Assembly (NCBI RefSeq): GCF_014643595.1
Contig: NZ_BMJT01000004.1
Coordinates: forward strand, 186,001-250,000
Length of the DNA stretch: 64,000 nt
Origin: Lysinibacillus alkalisoli
GTDB lineage: Bacteria; Bacillota; Bacilli; Bacillales_A; Planococcaceae
Reading direction: 5' to 3'
Part shown: positions 47,422 to 56,419 of the stretch, piece after piece
Position numbering within the stretch: the first letter of the stretch is position 1
Layout of the letters: each line of letters begins with the position of its first letter
Made by a program: the position numbers and the translations under genes
The notes under the pieces: generated by a model
Told to the model about the DNA's origin: nothing
The model's input: the letters and a program-made list of their open reading frames with translations, nothing else
Databases searched by the model: none

Positions 47422-49506
47422 ATGGCAGATTATTTAGTAATTGTGGAATCACCCGCAAAAGCAAAAACAATTGAACGTTACTTAGGAAAAAAATATAAAG
47501 TAAAAGCCTCTGTAGGGCATGTCCGTGACTTACCACGAAGCCAGATGGGTATTGATACAGAAAATAACTATACCCCGAAGTATATTACAATTCGTGGTAA
47601 AGGGCCTGTGTTACAAGAGTTGAAAACAGCAGCAAAGAAAGCTAAAAAAATCTATCTTGCAGCTGACCCCGACCGTGAAGGTGAAGCAATTGCTTGGCAT
47701 CTTGCTACAGCATTGAACATTGACACGGATTCAGATTGTCGAGTTGTATTCAATGAGATTACAAAAGATGCAGTATTAGAGTCGTTTAAACATCCACGAC
47801 CAATCAATATGGACTTAGTAGACTCACAACAGGCAAGACGTATGTTGGACCGCTTAGTAGGGTATAATATCAGTCCAATTTTATGGAAAAAAGTAAAAAA
47901 AGGTTTGTCCGCAGGTCGTGTCCAATCTGTAGCTTTACGTTTAATTATTGACCGTGAAAACGAAATTAAAAATTTTAAACCTGAAGAATACTGGACAATA
48001 GAAGCAGCCTTTGAAAAAGGTAAGAAACCATTCGATGCTTTGTACTATGGTAATGGTCAAGAAAAGATAAAATTAACGAATGAAGCACAAGTTAAAGCGA
48101 TATTAGCGCAATTGAAAGGTGACGATTTTAACGTTACTTCTGTGACAAAAAAAGAGCGCAAGCGAAATGCTGCTCCTTCTTTTACAACATCTTCTTTGCA
48201 ACAAGAGGCAGCTCGTAAATTGAATTTTAGAGCTAAAAAGACGATGATGCTAGCACAACAATTGTATGAAGGTATTGATATTGGTAAAAAAGAAGGCACA
48301 GTTGGTTTAATCACATATATGCGTACAGATTCAACGCGTATTGCTGATACAGCAAAAACAGAAGCACGCCAATTCATTGAAGAAAAGTACGGGAAAGAAT
48401 TCATTGCAACAACGCCACGACAAGCGAAGAAAAATACAAATTCCCAAGATGCGCATGAAGCGATTCGTCCAACAAGTGTGACGCGTGCTCCTGAAGATTT
48501 AAAAACAGTGTTAAGTCGTGATCAACTGCGTTTGTATCGCTTAATTTGGGAGCGTTTTATTGCAAGTCAAATGGCACCAGCTATTTTAGATACCGTGTCA
48601 GTTGATTTGCAACAAGGTGATGTGATGTTTCGTGCAAGCGGTTCGCAAGTGAAATTCCCTGGCTTTATGAAGGTATATATTGAAGGTTCAGATGATCAGA
48701 AAGAAGAAAAAGATGCATATTTACCAGAGATGGCAGAAGGCGATATAGTAAAAGCAACAGCCATTGAACCAAAACAACACTTTACACAGCCGCCGCCGCG
48801 TTATTCAGAAGCACGTTTAGTTAAAACGATGGAAGAACTAGGTATAGGGCGTCCATCTACGTATGCGCCTACTTTAGATACTATACAACGTCGTGGTTAT
48901 GTAACACTTGATACAAAACGTTTTATTCCAACAGAATTAGGCGAAATCGTTCATCAACTTGTTTTAGAGTTCTTCCCAGATATTTTAAATATCGAATTTA
49001 CAGCACAAATGGAGAAGGACTTAGATGCCATTGAAGAAGGGCAAAGAGAATGGGTAGATGTAATTGATGCCTTTTACCAAGACTTTGAAAAGCATGTGCA
49101 ACATGCAGATGCTGAGATGGAGAAAGTTGTTATCAAAGATGAACCAGCTGGTGAAGATTGCGAGAAATGTGGCGCACCTATGGTATTCAAACTAGGACGT
49201 TATGGCAAGTTTATGGCCTGTTCTGATTTCCCAGATTGTCGTAATACAAAGGCAATTATGAAGCAAATTGGCGTGAAGTGTCCAAGTTGCGAGAATGGTG
49301 AGATTGTAGAACGTAAAAGTAAAACCCGTCGAACATTTTACGGCTGTGATCAATATCCAACATGTGAATTTGTGTCATGGGATAAACCAATTAGTCGTCC
49401 ATGTCCAAAGTGCGAATCATTGTTAGTGGAGAAGAAAATTAAAAAAGGTGTGCAAATCAAGTGTACGAATGAAGAATGTGACTATGAGGAAACACCTACA
49501 CAATAA
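47422..49506 (+). CDS. topA: DNA topoisomerase I
   Basis: 694 aa from the ATG at 47422 (RBS AAGGAGGAA); the upstream in-frame ATG has no RBS. Type IA enzyme that relaxes negative supercoils. [23 protein letters not shown] and [12 protein letters not shown]. Catalytic Tyr299 in [11 protein letters not shown]. Three C-terminal zinc ribbons with CxxC pairs (CEKC/CSDFPDC, CPSC/CDQYPTC, CPKC/CTNEEC). Confidence 0.97.
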   Translation: MADYLVIVESPAKAKTIERYLGKKYKVKASVGHVRDLPRSQMGIDTENNYTPKYITIRGKGPVLQELKTAAKKAKKIYLAADPDREGEAIAWHLATALNIDTDSDCRVVFNEITKDAVLESFKHPRPINMDLVDSQQARRMLDRLVGYNISPILWKKVKKGLSAGRVQSVALRLIIDRENEIKNFKPEEYWTIEAAFEKGKKPFDALYYGNGQEKIKLTNEAQVKAILAQLKGDDFNVTSVTKKERKRNAAPSFTTSSLQQEAARKLNFRAKKTMMLAQQLYEGIDIGKKEGTVGLITYMRTDSTRIADTAKTEARQFIEEKYGKEFIATTPRQAKKNTNSQDAHEAIRPTSVTRAPEDLKTVLSRDQLRLYRLIWERFIASQMAPAILDTVSVDLQQGDVMFRASGSQVKFPGFMKVYIEGSDDQKEEKDAYLPEMAEGDIVKATAIEPKQHFTQPPPRYSEARLVKTMEELGIGRPSTYAPTLDTIQRRGYVTLDTKRFIPTELGEIVHQLVLEFFPDILNIEFTAQMEKDLDAIEEGQREWVDVIDAFYQDFEKHVQHADAEMEKVVIKDEPAGEDCEKCGAPMVFKLGRYGKFMACSDFPDCRNTKAIMKQIGVKCPSCENGEIVERKSKTRRTFYGCDQYPTCEFVSWDKPISRPCPKCESLLVEKKIKKGVQIKCTNEECDYEETPTQ

Positions 49507-49524
49507 GAAAGTGCGGTAATAAAG

Positions 49525-50835
49525 ATGACACAAACAGTTAATGTAATCGGAGCTGGCTTAGCTGGCTCTGAAGCGGCTTGGCAAATTGCTGAGCGTGGTA
49601 TTCAAGTAAATTTATATGAAATGCGTCCTGTAAAACAGACACCAGCACATCACACCGATAAGTTTGCGGAGTTAGTTTGCTCTAATTCTTTACGCGCGAA
49701 TGGTTTAACAAATGCTGTTGGTGTTTTAAAAGAGGAGATGCGTCATTTACATTCTGTGATTTTAAAGGCAGCAGATCGTTGTGCTGTACCAGCAGGAGGG
49801 GCACTTGCTGTAGACCGTCATGAATTTGCAGGCTATGTAACAGATGCAGTGAAAAATCATCCGAATATTACAGTATTCAATGAAGAAGTAACAACATTGC
49901 CAGAGGGAATCACTGTTATTGCAACGGGGCCATTAACATCTGAAGCGTTAGCGAAAGAAATTCAAAGATTGACAGGGCAAGAGTATTTATATTTTTATGA
50001 TGCAGCAGCACCAATCATTGAAAAAGAAAGCATCAATATGGATAAAGTATATTTGAAATCACGTTATGATAAAGGTGAAGCTGCATACCTTAATTGTCCG
50101 ATGACAAAAGAAGAGTTTGAAGCATTCCGCACAGCCTTAATCGAAGCGGAAGTTGTTCCTTTAAAAGAATTTGAAAAAGAAATTTACTTTGAAGGCTGTA
50201 TGCCAATTGAAGTGATGGCTACACGTGGCGAGAAAACAATGTTATTTGGCCCGATGAAGCCAGTGGGGTTAGAAGACCCTAAAACAGGCAAACGTCCTTA
50301 TGCGGTAGTGCAGCTACGTCAAGACGATGCAGCAGGCACATTATATAACATTGTTGGCTTCCAGACGCATTTAAAATGGGGACCTCAAAAAGAAATCGTG
50401 CAGATGATTCCAGGATTAGAGAATGTAGAAATTGTACGTTATGGTGTCATGCATCGTAATACATTTGTTAACTCACCAGAAGTATTAGAAAAAACATATC
50501 AAATGCGTGAGCATAAGCATGTGTTTTTAGCGGGTCAAATGACAGGTGTGGAAGGCTATGTGGAATCAGCAGGTAGTGGGTTAATTGCGGGGATTAATGC
50601 AGCTCGGTTAGTACAAGGCGAAGAGCCAATTATTTTCCCTTCTGAGACAGCGTTAGGTAGTATGGCGCGTTATATTACAGAAGCGCAATCAAAGAACTTC
50701 CAACCTATGAATGTGAATTTCGGTATTTTCCCTGAGTTGCCACCAGGCCGACGCTCCAAACCAGAACGTGCAGAAATGCATGCTAATCGAGCAATTGAAT
50801 CAATTCGAAACTTTGTGAATTCACAGACAATTTAA
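49525..50835 (+). CDS. trmFO: Methylenetetrahydrofolate-dependent tRNA (uracil-54-C5)-methyltransferase TrmFO (Gid)
   Basis: 436 aa. Makes m5U54 in tRNA with FAD and methylene-THF. N-terminal FAD site [24 protein letters not shown] (catalytic Cys region), and C-terminal [23 protein letters not shown] weak. Conserved topA-trmFO-xerC order. Confidence 0.96.
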   Translation: MTQTVNVIGAGLAGSEAAWQIAERGIQVNLYEMRPVKQTPAHHTDKFAELVCSNSLRANGLTNAVGVLKEEMRHLHSVILKAADRCAVPAGGALAVDRHEFAGYVTDAVKNHPNITVFNEEVTTLPEGITVIATGPLTSEALAKEIQRLTGQEYLYFYDAAAPIIEKESINMDKVYLKSRYDKGEAAYLNCPMTKEEFEAFRTALIEAEVVPLKEFEKEIYFEGCMPIEVMATRGEKTMLFGPMKPVGLEDPKTGKRPYAVVQLRQDDAAGTLYNIVGFQTHLKWGPQKEIVQMIPGLENVEIVRYGVMHRNTFVNSPEVLEKTYQMREHKHVFLAGQMTGVEGYVESAGSGLIAGINAARLVQGEEPIIFPSETALGSMARYITEAQSKNFQPMNVNFGIFPELPPGRRSKPERAEMHANRAIESIRNFVNSQTI

Positions 50836-50840
50836 TTGCA

Positions 50841-50878
50841 AAAAACCCTTAAAAGTTGATATACTTTTAAGGGTTTTT
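50841..50878 (+). terminator. Terminator after trmFO
   Basis: 15-bp perfect stem: 50841-50855 with 50864-50878, ending GGGTTTTT. Confidence 0.93.
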
Positions 50879-50978
50879 ACTTTAAGTAAAATGCTAGCAA
50901 TAATATGGATAACTTGTTAAAGGAAAAAAGCGATATTGCATTTTTTTTCGAACATTCTTATGTTTTTACTTGCACTAT

Positions 50979-51007
50979 TTGCACTTTAGGTATAGTGTCA
51001 TTATGTG
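50979..51007 (+). promoter_or_regulatory. Candidate promoter of xerC-hslVU
   Basis: TTGCAC (50979-50984), 17 bp, TATGTG (51002-51007). A second TTGCAC at 50970-50975 can pair with TAGTGT at 17 bp, so the exact -10 is ambiguous. The region 50879-51058 otherwise holds no gene; a short open frame across it has no RBS. Confidence 0.35.
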
Positions 51008-51058
51008 TGTTTCAAAGAATGCTAAATCGTAAAACAATTTGTGGTGGTGGTGTTTGCA

Positions 51059-51955
51059 GTGGGCATTTCAACAGTGCAAGCTTTAGATCAATTTGTTTTA
51101 TATATTACTGTAGAGAAAAATTTTTCTCCGCATACTGTGTCGGAATACGAAAGTGATATTCAGCACTTTTTAGTGTTCCTACAAAAAGAAGACATTTTGT
51201 TGACGCATGTTGCGTATGCAGATGCTAGAAAATATATAACAGTTTTATATGATAAAGGCTTGGCACGTACAACGATATCTCGACGGATATCTGCTGTGCG
51301 TTCATTTTATCGCTTTTTAAATAAAGAATACGCAATTGATGACCATGCGTTTCAATTGCTGTATCATCCTAAGAAGGAACAGCGCTTGCCGCAGTTTTTT
51401 TATGCAGATGAACTAGAAGAATTATTTAAAGCAGTAGCAGGCACACGTATTAAGGATATGCGGGATCGCGCGTTATTAGAGTTGCTGTATGCAACAGGAA
51501 TACGCGTTAGTGAGCTCACAACACTCATGATGGAAGATATTGATTTTCAATATAGCATCATACGTGTGACAGGGAAGGGAAGAAAGCAGCGTATTGTACC
51601 GTTTGGACATTATGCACATGAGGCGTTGCAACAATATATTGATGATGCACGTCCAAAGTTCATGAAAAATACTACGCATCAAACCGTGTTTGTTAATGTG
51701 AAGGGAGCCCCTTTAACATCAAGAGGAGTACGCTATGTACTATCTGACATTATGAAACGCGCTTCTTTGCATGCCAAAATCTATCCGCATATGTTACGTC
51801 ACACATTTGCAACTCATTTGCTAAATAATGGCGCAGATATGCGTACAGTACAAGAGTTGCTTGGGCATAGTAGTTTATCTTCAACCCAAGTTTATACGCA
51901 TGTAACAAAAGAACATTTACGTAACACATATATGAATGCTCACCCGAGAGCTTAA
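51059..51955 (+). CDS. xerC: Tyrosine recombinase XerC (CodV)
   Basis: 298 aa from the GTG at 51059, matching family length. Four tandem GTG codons (51041-51052) precede it, and their GGTGG can serve as RBS. Resolves chromosome dimers at dif with XerD. N-terminal SAM-like core-binding domain (1-100). Catalytic residues: Arg in TGIRVSEL, Lys of TGKGRKQR, HMLRHTFATHL (His-xx-Arg), GHSSLSSTQVYTHV (His and nucleophile Tyr). First gene of the codV-clpQ-clpY-codY type cluster. Confidence 0.95.
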   Translation: MGISTVQALDQFVLYITVEKNFSPHTVSEYESDIQHFLVFLQKEDILLTHVAYADARKYITVLYDKGLARTTISRRISAVRSFYRFLNKEYAIDDHAFQLLYHPKKEQRLPQFFYADELEELFKAVAGTRIKDMRDRALLELLYATGIRVSELTTLMMEDIDFQYSIIRVTGKGRKQRIVPFGHYAHEALQQYIDDARPKFMKNTTHQTVFVNVKGAPLTSRGVRYVLSDIMKRASLHAKIYPHMLRHTFATHLLNNGADMRTVQELLGHSSLSSTQVYTHVTKEHLRNTYMNAHPRA

Positions 51956-51970
51956 TATAGGAGGAGTACA

Positions 51971-52513
51971 ATGGGACAAATTCATGCAACGACAATATTT
52001 GCGATTCATCATAAAGGGCAGTGTGCAATGGCTGGTGATGGGCAAGTAACACTTGGCAATGCGGTAGTGATGAAACACACCGCAAAAAAGGTAAGACGTC
52101 TGTTTAATGGCAAAGTACTTGCGGGGTTTGCAGGTTCTGTAGCAGATGCTTTTACATTATTTGAAATGTTTGAGGCTAAATTAAATGAGTACAATGGTAA
52201 TTTACAACGTGCTTCTGTTGAGGTAGCTAAACAGTGGCGTGGTGATAAGATGTTACGCCAATTAGAAGCAATGTTATTAGTAATGGATGAAAAAACATTG
52301 TTATTAGTATCTGGAACTGGGGAAGTAATAGAACCAGATGATGGTATTTTAGCCATAGGCTCAGGTGGTAATTATGCGTTATCAGCAGGAAGAGCTTTGA
52401 AGCAACACGCAGGGGATGCCTTAAGTGCCTCAGAGATTGCAAAGGCTGCATTGCAAACAGCGGCTGACATCTGTGTGTTTACTAATCATAACATCATATT
52501 GGAGGCGCTATAA
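51971..52513 (+). CDS. hslV: ATP-dependent protease, proteolytic subunit HslV (ClpQ/CodW)
   Basis: 180 aa. Forms the peptidase rings of HslUV. Begins [12 protein letters not shown], then [24 protein letters not shown] and [18 protein letters not shown]. The active nucleophile is expected at the mature N-terminus: residue 2 is Gly rather than the Ser of B. subtilis CodW, so a Thr in ATTIF (7 or 8) is the candidate after processing. RBS AGGAGGAG. It overlaps hslU by one base. Confidence 0.95.
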   Translation: MGQIHATTIFAIHHKGQCAMAGDGQVTLGNAVVMKHTAKKVRRLFNGKVLAGFAGSVADAFTLFEMFEAKLNEYNGNLQRASVEVAKQWRGDKMLRQLEAMLLVMDEKTLLLVSGTGEVIEPDDGILAIGSGGNYALSAGRALKQHAGDALSASEIAKAALQTAADICVFTNHNIILEAL

Positions 52514-53904
52514 TGACGACAACAAATTTAACGCCAAGACAGATTACAGAACAGTTAAGTCGACACATCGTAGGGCAAGATGAGGCTAAGCGAGCTGTAG
52601 CTATCGCGCTACGCAACCGTTATCGACGTTCGCAATTACCTGAAGCTTTACAACATGAGGTTGTGCCAAAAAACATATTAATGATAGGGCCAACAGGCGT
52701 TGGTAAAACAGAAATTGCCCGTCGAATTGCTAAGCTAACCAATGCACCGTTTATCAAGGTAGAGGCTACTAAATTTACAGAATTAGGCTATGTCGGTCGA
52801 GATGTAGAGTCTATGGTTCGTGATTTAGTTGAGATTTCACATCGATTAATTAAAGATGAACTCGTAGCAAATGTACAAGAGCAAGCCGAGGAGTTGGCTA
52901 ATGAACGTTTAATCAAATTACTTGCTCCTTCGCAAAAGAAAAAGCAAACGACACAAAATCCGTTTGAGATGTTATTTGGTGGGCAACAAAAATCCGAACC
53001 AGATGATGCCGATCAGGAGGAAGAAGTCACTGTGCGTTCTAAGCGAGCTCAAATCGCTATTGATTTAAAAGCGGGTAAGTTAGAAGAAGAGTATGTTACC
53101 ATTCAAGTAGAGGAACAAAACCTTTCAATGTTAGATGCATTACCAGGTATGGATCAAAATCAAGGTATGCAAGATATGTTAGCTAACCTTATGCCTAAAA
53201 AAATGAAGAAGCGTCGTTTAAAAGTGAAAGACGCTCGTCGTGTGTTAACGCAGGAAGAGGCAAATAAGTTGATTGATGCAGATGAACTATCTCAACAAGC
53301 AATTACAAGAGCTGAACAGACAGGTATTATTTTTATTGACGAAATTGATAAAATCGCAAGCCGCAGCTCAAACTCATCTGCGGATGTGTCTCGTGAGGGT
53401 GTGCAACGCGATATTTTACCAATTATTGAAGGGTCAACAGTTACGACAAAATACGGACCAGTAAAGACAGATTATATGTTATTTATTGGTGCGGGTGCAT
53501 TTCATATGTCAAAACCGTCAGATTTAATTCCGGAGTTACAAGGGAGATTGCCAATTCGAGTCGAATTGAATAAGTTAACAAAGGACGATTTTGTGCGTAT
53601 TTTGCAAGAGCCTGACCAATCGTTAGTTTTGCAGTATAAGGCACTACTTGAAGTGGAAGGTGTTACGATTAACTTCACAGAAGATGCGATTGCACGTATT
53701 GCTGAAATCGCAATAGAAGTGAATCAAGAGACCGACAATATTGGTGCTCGTCGTCTTCACACAATTTTAGAGCGCTTACTAGAAGAAGTATCGTTTGAAG
53801 CTTCAGAAATTGCACCAGCCCATATCGAAATTACACCAGCCTATGTAGATGGTAAATTAGGCGATATTGTTAAGAATAAAGATTTATCACAATTTATTTT
53901 ATAA
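52513..53904 (+). CDS. hslU: ATP-dependent protease, ATPase subunit HslU (ClpY)
   Basis: 463 aa AAA+ unfoldase that feeds HslV. Walker [10 protein letters not shown] (about 59), pore loop GYVGRD, I-domain (about 130-240, acidic and charged), Walker B FIDEIDKI, and a C-terminal DLSQFIL tail that docks into HslV. TAATG overlap with hslV. Confidence 0.97.
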   Translation: MTTTNLTPRQITEQLSRHIVGQDEAKRAVAIALRNRYRRSQLPEALQHEVVPKNILMIGPTGVGKTEIARRIAKLTNAPFIKVEATKFTELGYVGRDVESMVRDLVEISHRLIKDELVANVQEQAEELANERLIKLLAPSQKKKQTTQNPFEMLFGGQQKSEPDDADQEEEVTVRSKRAQIAIDLKAGKLEEEYVTIQVEEQNLSMLDALPGMDQNQGMQDMLANLMPKKMKKRRLKVKDARRVLTQEEANKLIDADELSQQAITRAEQTGIIFIDEIDKIASRSSNSSADVSREGVQRDILPIIEGSTVTTKYGPVKTDYMLFIGAGAFHMSKPSDLIPELQGRLPIRVELNKLTKDDFVRILQEPDQSLVLQYKALLEVEGVTINFTEDAIARIAEIAIEVNQETDNIGARRLHTILERLLEEVSFEASEIAPAHIEITPAYVDGKLGDIVKNKDLSQFIL

Positions 53905-53933
53905 TTTATAAGAGAAATTAGTATCGCTATTAT
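53905..53933 (+). promoter_or_regulatory. Candidate promoter of codY
   Basis: TTTATA (53905-53910), 17 bp, TATTAT (53928-53933) in the 89-bp hslU-codY gap. AT-rich region, so weak evidence. No terminator separates hslU from codY. Confidence 0.35.
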
Positions 53934-53993
53934 ATAAAAAGCTTTAAAATATTAAGAAAATAGCTGATATTCAATTTAGGAGGAAAATTTATC

Positions 53994-54773
53994 ATGGACT
54001 TATTAGCGAAAACACGTACAATCAACTCAATGTTACAAGCTTCAGCAGGTAAACCTGTTAATTTTAAAGAAATGGCTGATATTTTAGGTGACACAATTGA
54101 TAGCAATGTATTTATCGTGAGTCGTAAAGGTAAGTTATTAGGAATCTCAATTCATCAGCAAATCGAAAACGAACGTATGAAAAAGATGTTTGAAGAGCGT
54201 CAATTTCCAGAAGAATATACAAATAACTTATTCCATATTTCAGAAACATCACCAAACCTAGATGTTTACAATGTACACACTGCTTTCCCTGTAGAGAATC
54301 GTCAATTATTTGAAAAAGGTTTAACAACAATCGTGCCGATTATTGGTGGTGGTGAACGTTTAGGTACATTAATTTTAGCTCGTTTATCAGCGGAGTTTGT
54401 GGATGAGGATTTAATTTTAGCAGAGTACGGAGCAACGGTTGTTGGTATGGAGATTTTGCGCGAAAAAGCAGAAGAAATCGAAGAAGAAGCGCGCAGTAAA
54501 GCGGTCGTACAAATGGCGATTAATTCATTATCATTTAGTGAGTTAGAAGCGATTGATCATATTTTTGAAGAGCTAGACGGTACAGAAGGTTTACTTGTTG
54601 CTTCTAAAATCGCAGACCGTGTTGGGATTACGCGCTCTGTTATTGTAAACGCACTGCGTAAACTAGAGAGTGCAGGAGTTATTGAATCCCGTTCTTTAGG
54701 GATGAAGGGGACATATATCAAAGTGTTAAACGATAAGTTCCTAGCTGCGCTTGCAGAAGTTAAAATGAAATAA
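53994..54773 (+). CDS. codY: Global nutrient-responsive repressor CodY
   Basis: 259 aa. Senses branched-chain amino acids and GTP and represses stationary-phase and nutrient-scavenging genes. N-terminal GAF domain (1-155). C-terminal winged [26 protein letters not shown] (in pieces, about 203-225) and [32 protein letters not shown]. Ends before a terminator; the flagellar operon follows after a 395-bp gap. Confidence 0.97.
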   Translation: MDLLAKTRTINSMLQASAGKPVNFKEMADILGDTIDSNVFIVSRKGKLLGISIHQQIENERMKKMFEERQFPEEYTNNLFHISETSPNLDVYNVHTAFPVENRQLFEKGLTTIVPIIGGGERLGTLILARLSAEFVDEDLILAEYGATVVGMEILREKAEEIEEEARSKAVVQMAINSLSFSELEAIDHIFEELDGTEGLLVASKIADRVGITRSVIVNALRKLESAGVIESRSLGMKGTYIKVLNDKFLAALAEVKMK

Positions 54774-54790
54774 GTACGTGTATAATAGGG

Positions 54791-54827
54791 GGCTGTGCTA
54801 AGTTTCGTGCTTAGTACAGTCTTTTCT
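54791..54827 (+). terminator. Terminator after codY
   Basis: GGCTGTGCTAAG (54791-54802) pairs with CTTAGTACAGTC (54810-54821) with two G-U pairs, then TTTTCTT. Confidence 0.85.
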
Positions 54828-55168
54828 TGTGAAAAGTGAGAATTATGGCGGATTTATGAATAAAAGATTAATTATTTATAAAAATAAGTCTTTAGACTTA
54901 TTATTATCGAATTTGTTGCTATGAGTAAAAAATCATATAAATCATAAATGTTGACAAAAGCTGTAATGACGCTAAAGTTATAAAAAAACCGTTAGAACGA
55001 AACACTTTCTAAACCATTTGTATATGAGAAAAAAAGCCTAAAAATAGTTAGTATCGCCTAGGTACTGATTAAAATGACCAATAGACACTAGGGCATATCT
55101 TAATTACAATTAAGTTATCTAATATACAATTGTGACAACACTGCATACATACAAACGAGGTGAAAATA
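54828..55168 (+). promoter_or_regulatory. AT-rich regulatory region ahead of the flagellar operon
   Basis: 341 bp with no open frame of note. It holds a perfect palindrome at 54883-54902 (AATAAGTCT-TT-AGACTTATT), a consensus -35 TTGACA at 54951-54956 with a 16-bp-spaced TAAAGT (54973-54978), a second palindrome at 55099-55114 (CTTAATT-AC-AATTAAG), and a TATACAAT at 55123-55130, close to flgB. I find no clear sigma-D site (TAAA-N15-GCCGATAT). Likely the fla/che promoter region, as in B. subtilis. Confidence 0.55.
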
Positions 55169-55561
55169 ATGAATTTATTCGGTGGTACTATTCGCTCATT
55201 AGAGAATGGTTTGAATTATTCTACAGTAAAACAAAAAACAATTGCTCAAAATATTGCGAATGTAGACACTCCGCACTATAAGGCAAAAGATGTTAGTTTT
55301 AAAAAAATGTTAGAAGAACAGACTACAGGTTCTCTCCATGCCAACCGTACGCATACTAAACATTATGATTTTGCAATCAATCAAAAAACGCCTGGTGTTT
55401 TTGGTTATAATAATTTACGTTATCGTGTATCAGGTAATGGCGTTGATATGGACGCTGAACAAGCTAAAATGGCAGAGAATATCATTTACAACAACGCATT
55501 AGTAGAACGTATTAATGGTAAGTTCAGTTCACTTAATAATGTCATCAAAGGAGGCAAATAA
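55169..55561 (+). CDS. flgB: Flagellar basal-body rod protein FlgB
   Basis: 130 aa from the ATG at 55169, 5 bp after GAGGTGA; a GTG at 55160 lies within that RBS. Forms the proximal rod. LFGGTIRSLENGLNYSTVKQ, QNIANVDTPHYKAKDVSF and GVDMDAEQAKMAENIIYNNAL are family motifs. First gene of the flagellar operon; flgC follows after 3 bp. Confidence 0.96.
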   Translation: MNLFGGTIRSLENGLNYSTVKQKTIAQNIANVDTPHYKAKDVSFKKMLEEQTTGSLHANRTHTKHYDFAINQKTPGVFGYNNLRYRVSGNGVDMDAEQAKMAENIIYNNALVERINGKFSSLNNVIKGGK

Positions 55562-55564
55562 TAA

Positions 55565-56026
55565 ATGAGTATATTTCATAGTATGAATACGACAGCTTCC
55601 GCATTAACAGCACAGCGCTTGCGCATGGATGTCATTTCATCTAATATGACAAATGTTGATACTACGAGAGCCAAACAAGTAGATGGTGAGTGGGAACCTT
55701 ATCGTCGTAAAACCGTTACGTTATCTGCTGCAGAAGGTAAGTTTTCTAACTTTTTACAAGTGGCAATGGGAAGAAGCGATAAAGGTGCAGTTGGCAATGG
55801 TGTAACTGTCTCACGCATTAAAGAAGACCAAGAGACACCATTTAAACTTGTTTATAATCCAGGGCATCCTGATGCAAATGAAGAAGGTTACATAGAAATG
55901 CCAAATATAGATCCACTGCGTGAAATGGTAGATTTAATATCAGCAACACGTTCTTATGAAGCAAATGTTACAGTATTCAATGCTAATAAAAGTATGTTGA
56001 CGAAAGCACTAGAAATTGGAAAATAA
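55565..56026 (+). CDS. flgC: Flagellar basal-body rod protein FlgC
   Basis: 153 aa. Proximal rod subunit. N-terminal ALTAQRLRMDVISSNMTNVDT and C-terminal NIDPLREMVDLISATRSYEANVTVFNA (in pieces) are the flagellar rod-family helices. RBS AAAGGAGG. Confidence 0.96.
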   Translation: MSIFHSMNTTASALTAQRLRMDVISSNMTNVDTTRAKQVDGEWEPYRRKTVTLSAAEGKFSNFLQVAMGRSDKGAVGNGVTVSRIKEDQETPFKLVYNPGHPDANEEGYIEMPNIDPLREMVDLISATRSYEANVTVFNANKSMLTKALEIGK

Positions 56027-56044
56027 TAAAGGGGTGAATACATA

Positions 56045-56359
56045 ATGCCAATCAATGCAATAACTAACAATTTTGCACCTAATGCCATTGAGCAACCTAT
56101 TAAGCCAAATTTACATAATACTACACCGTACAAAGCACAAGAAAGTTTTGCAACAGAGTTAAAGCAAGCAATTGCTGAGGTGAACAATCAACAAATTCAA
56201 TCCGATAACTTAACACAAAAGTTAATAAATGGCGAAAATGTAGAATTGCATCAAGTGATGATTGCTTCGCAAAAAGCAGGCGTTACTTTGAGTGCAACGA
56301 TGGAAGTTCGTAATAAGGTGATTGATGCTTACCAAGAAATAATGCGTATGAGTGTATAA
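56045..56359 (+). CDS. fliE: Flagellar hook-basal body protein FliE
   Basis: 104 aa. Joins the MS ring to the rod. C-terminal VELHQVMIASQKAGVTLSATMEVRNKVIDAYQEIMRMSV (read in pieces) is the FliE signature. RBS AAGGGGTG. Followed by a 60-bp gap with a hairpin before fliF. Confidence 0.95.
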   Translation: MPINAITNNFAPNAIEQPIKPNLHNTTPYKAQESFATELKQAIAEVNNQQIQSDNLTQKLINGENVELHQVMIASQKAGVTLSATMEVRNKVIDAYQEIMRMSV

Positions 56360-56364
56360 TCACA

Positions 56365-56408
56365 CGGTTATCGCGAGGTATTCAATGTAGGAGCATTCAC
56401 TATAACCG
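56365..56408 (+). promoter_or_regulatory. Hairpin between fliE and fliF, touching the fliF RBS
   Basis: CGGTTAT (56365-56371) pairs with ATAACCG (56402-56408). The last G of the stem is the first base of the GGAGG (56408-56412) used by fliF, 8 bp before its ATG. No T run, so it is not a terminator. May tune translation or stabilise the processed mRNA end. Confidence 0.4.
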
Positions 56409-56419
56409 GAGGATTCGTA

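Noticed and set aside
50905-51156. 83-aa plus-strand open frame ahead of xerC
   Set aside because: It overlaps the xerC start in another frame, has no RBS and runs through the promoter region.
53948-53962. CodY-box-like AATATTAAGAAAATA upstream of codY
   Set aside because: Three mismatches to the 15-base consensus in very AT-rich DNA; chance match is likely.
54951-54996. Possible sigma-D promoter upstream of flgB (TAAA followed by ACCGTTAG)
   Set aside because: The spacing (11 bp) and the -10-like part do not fit the consensus.
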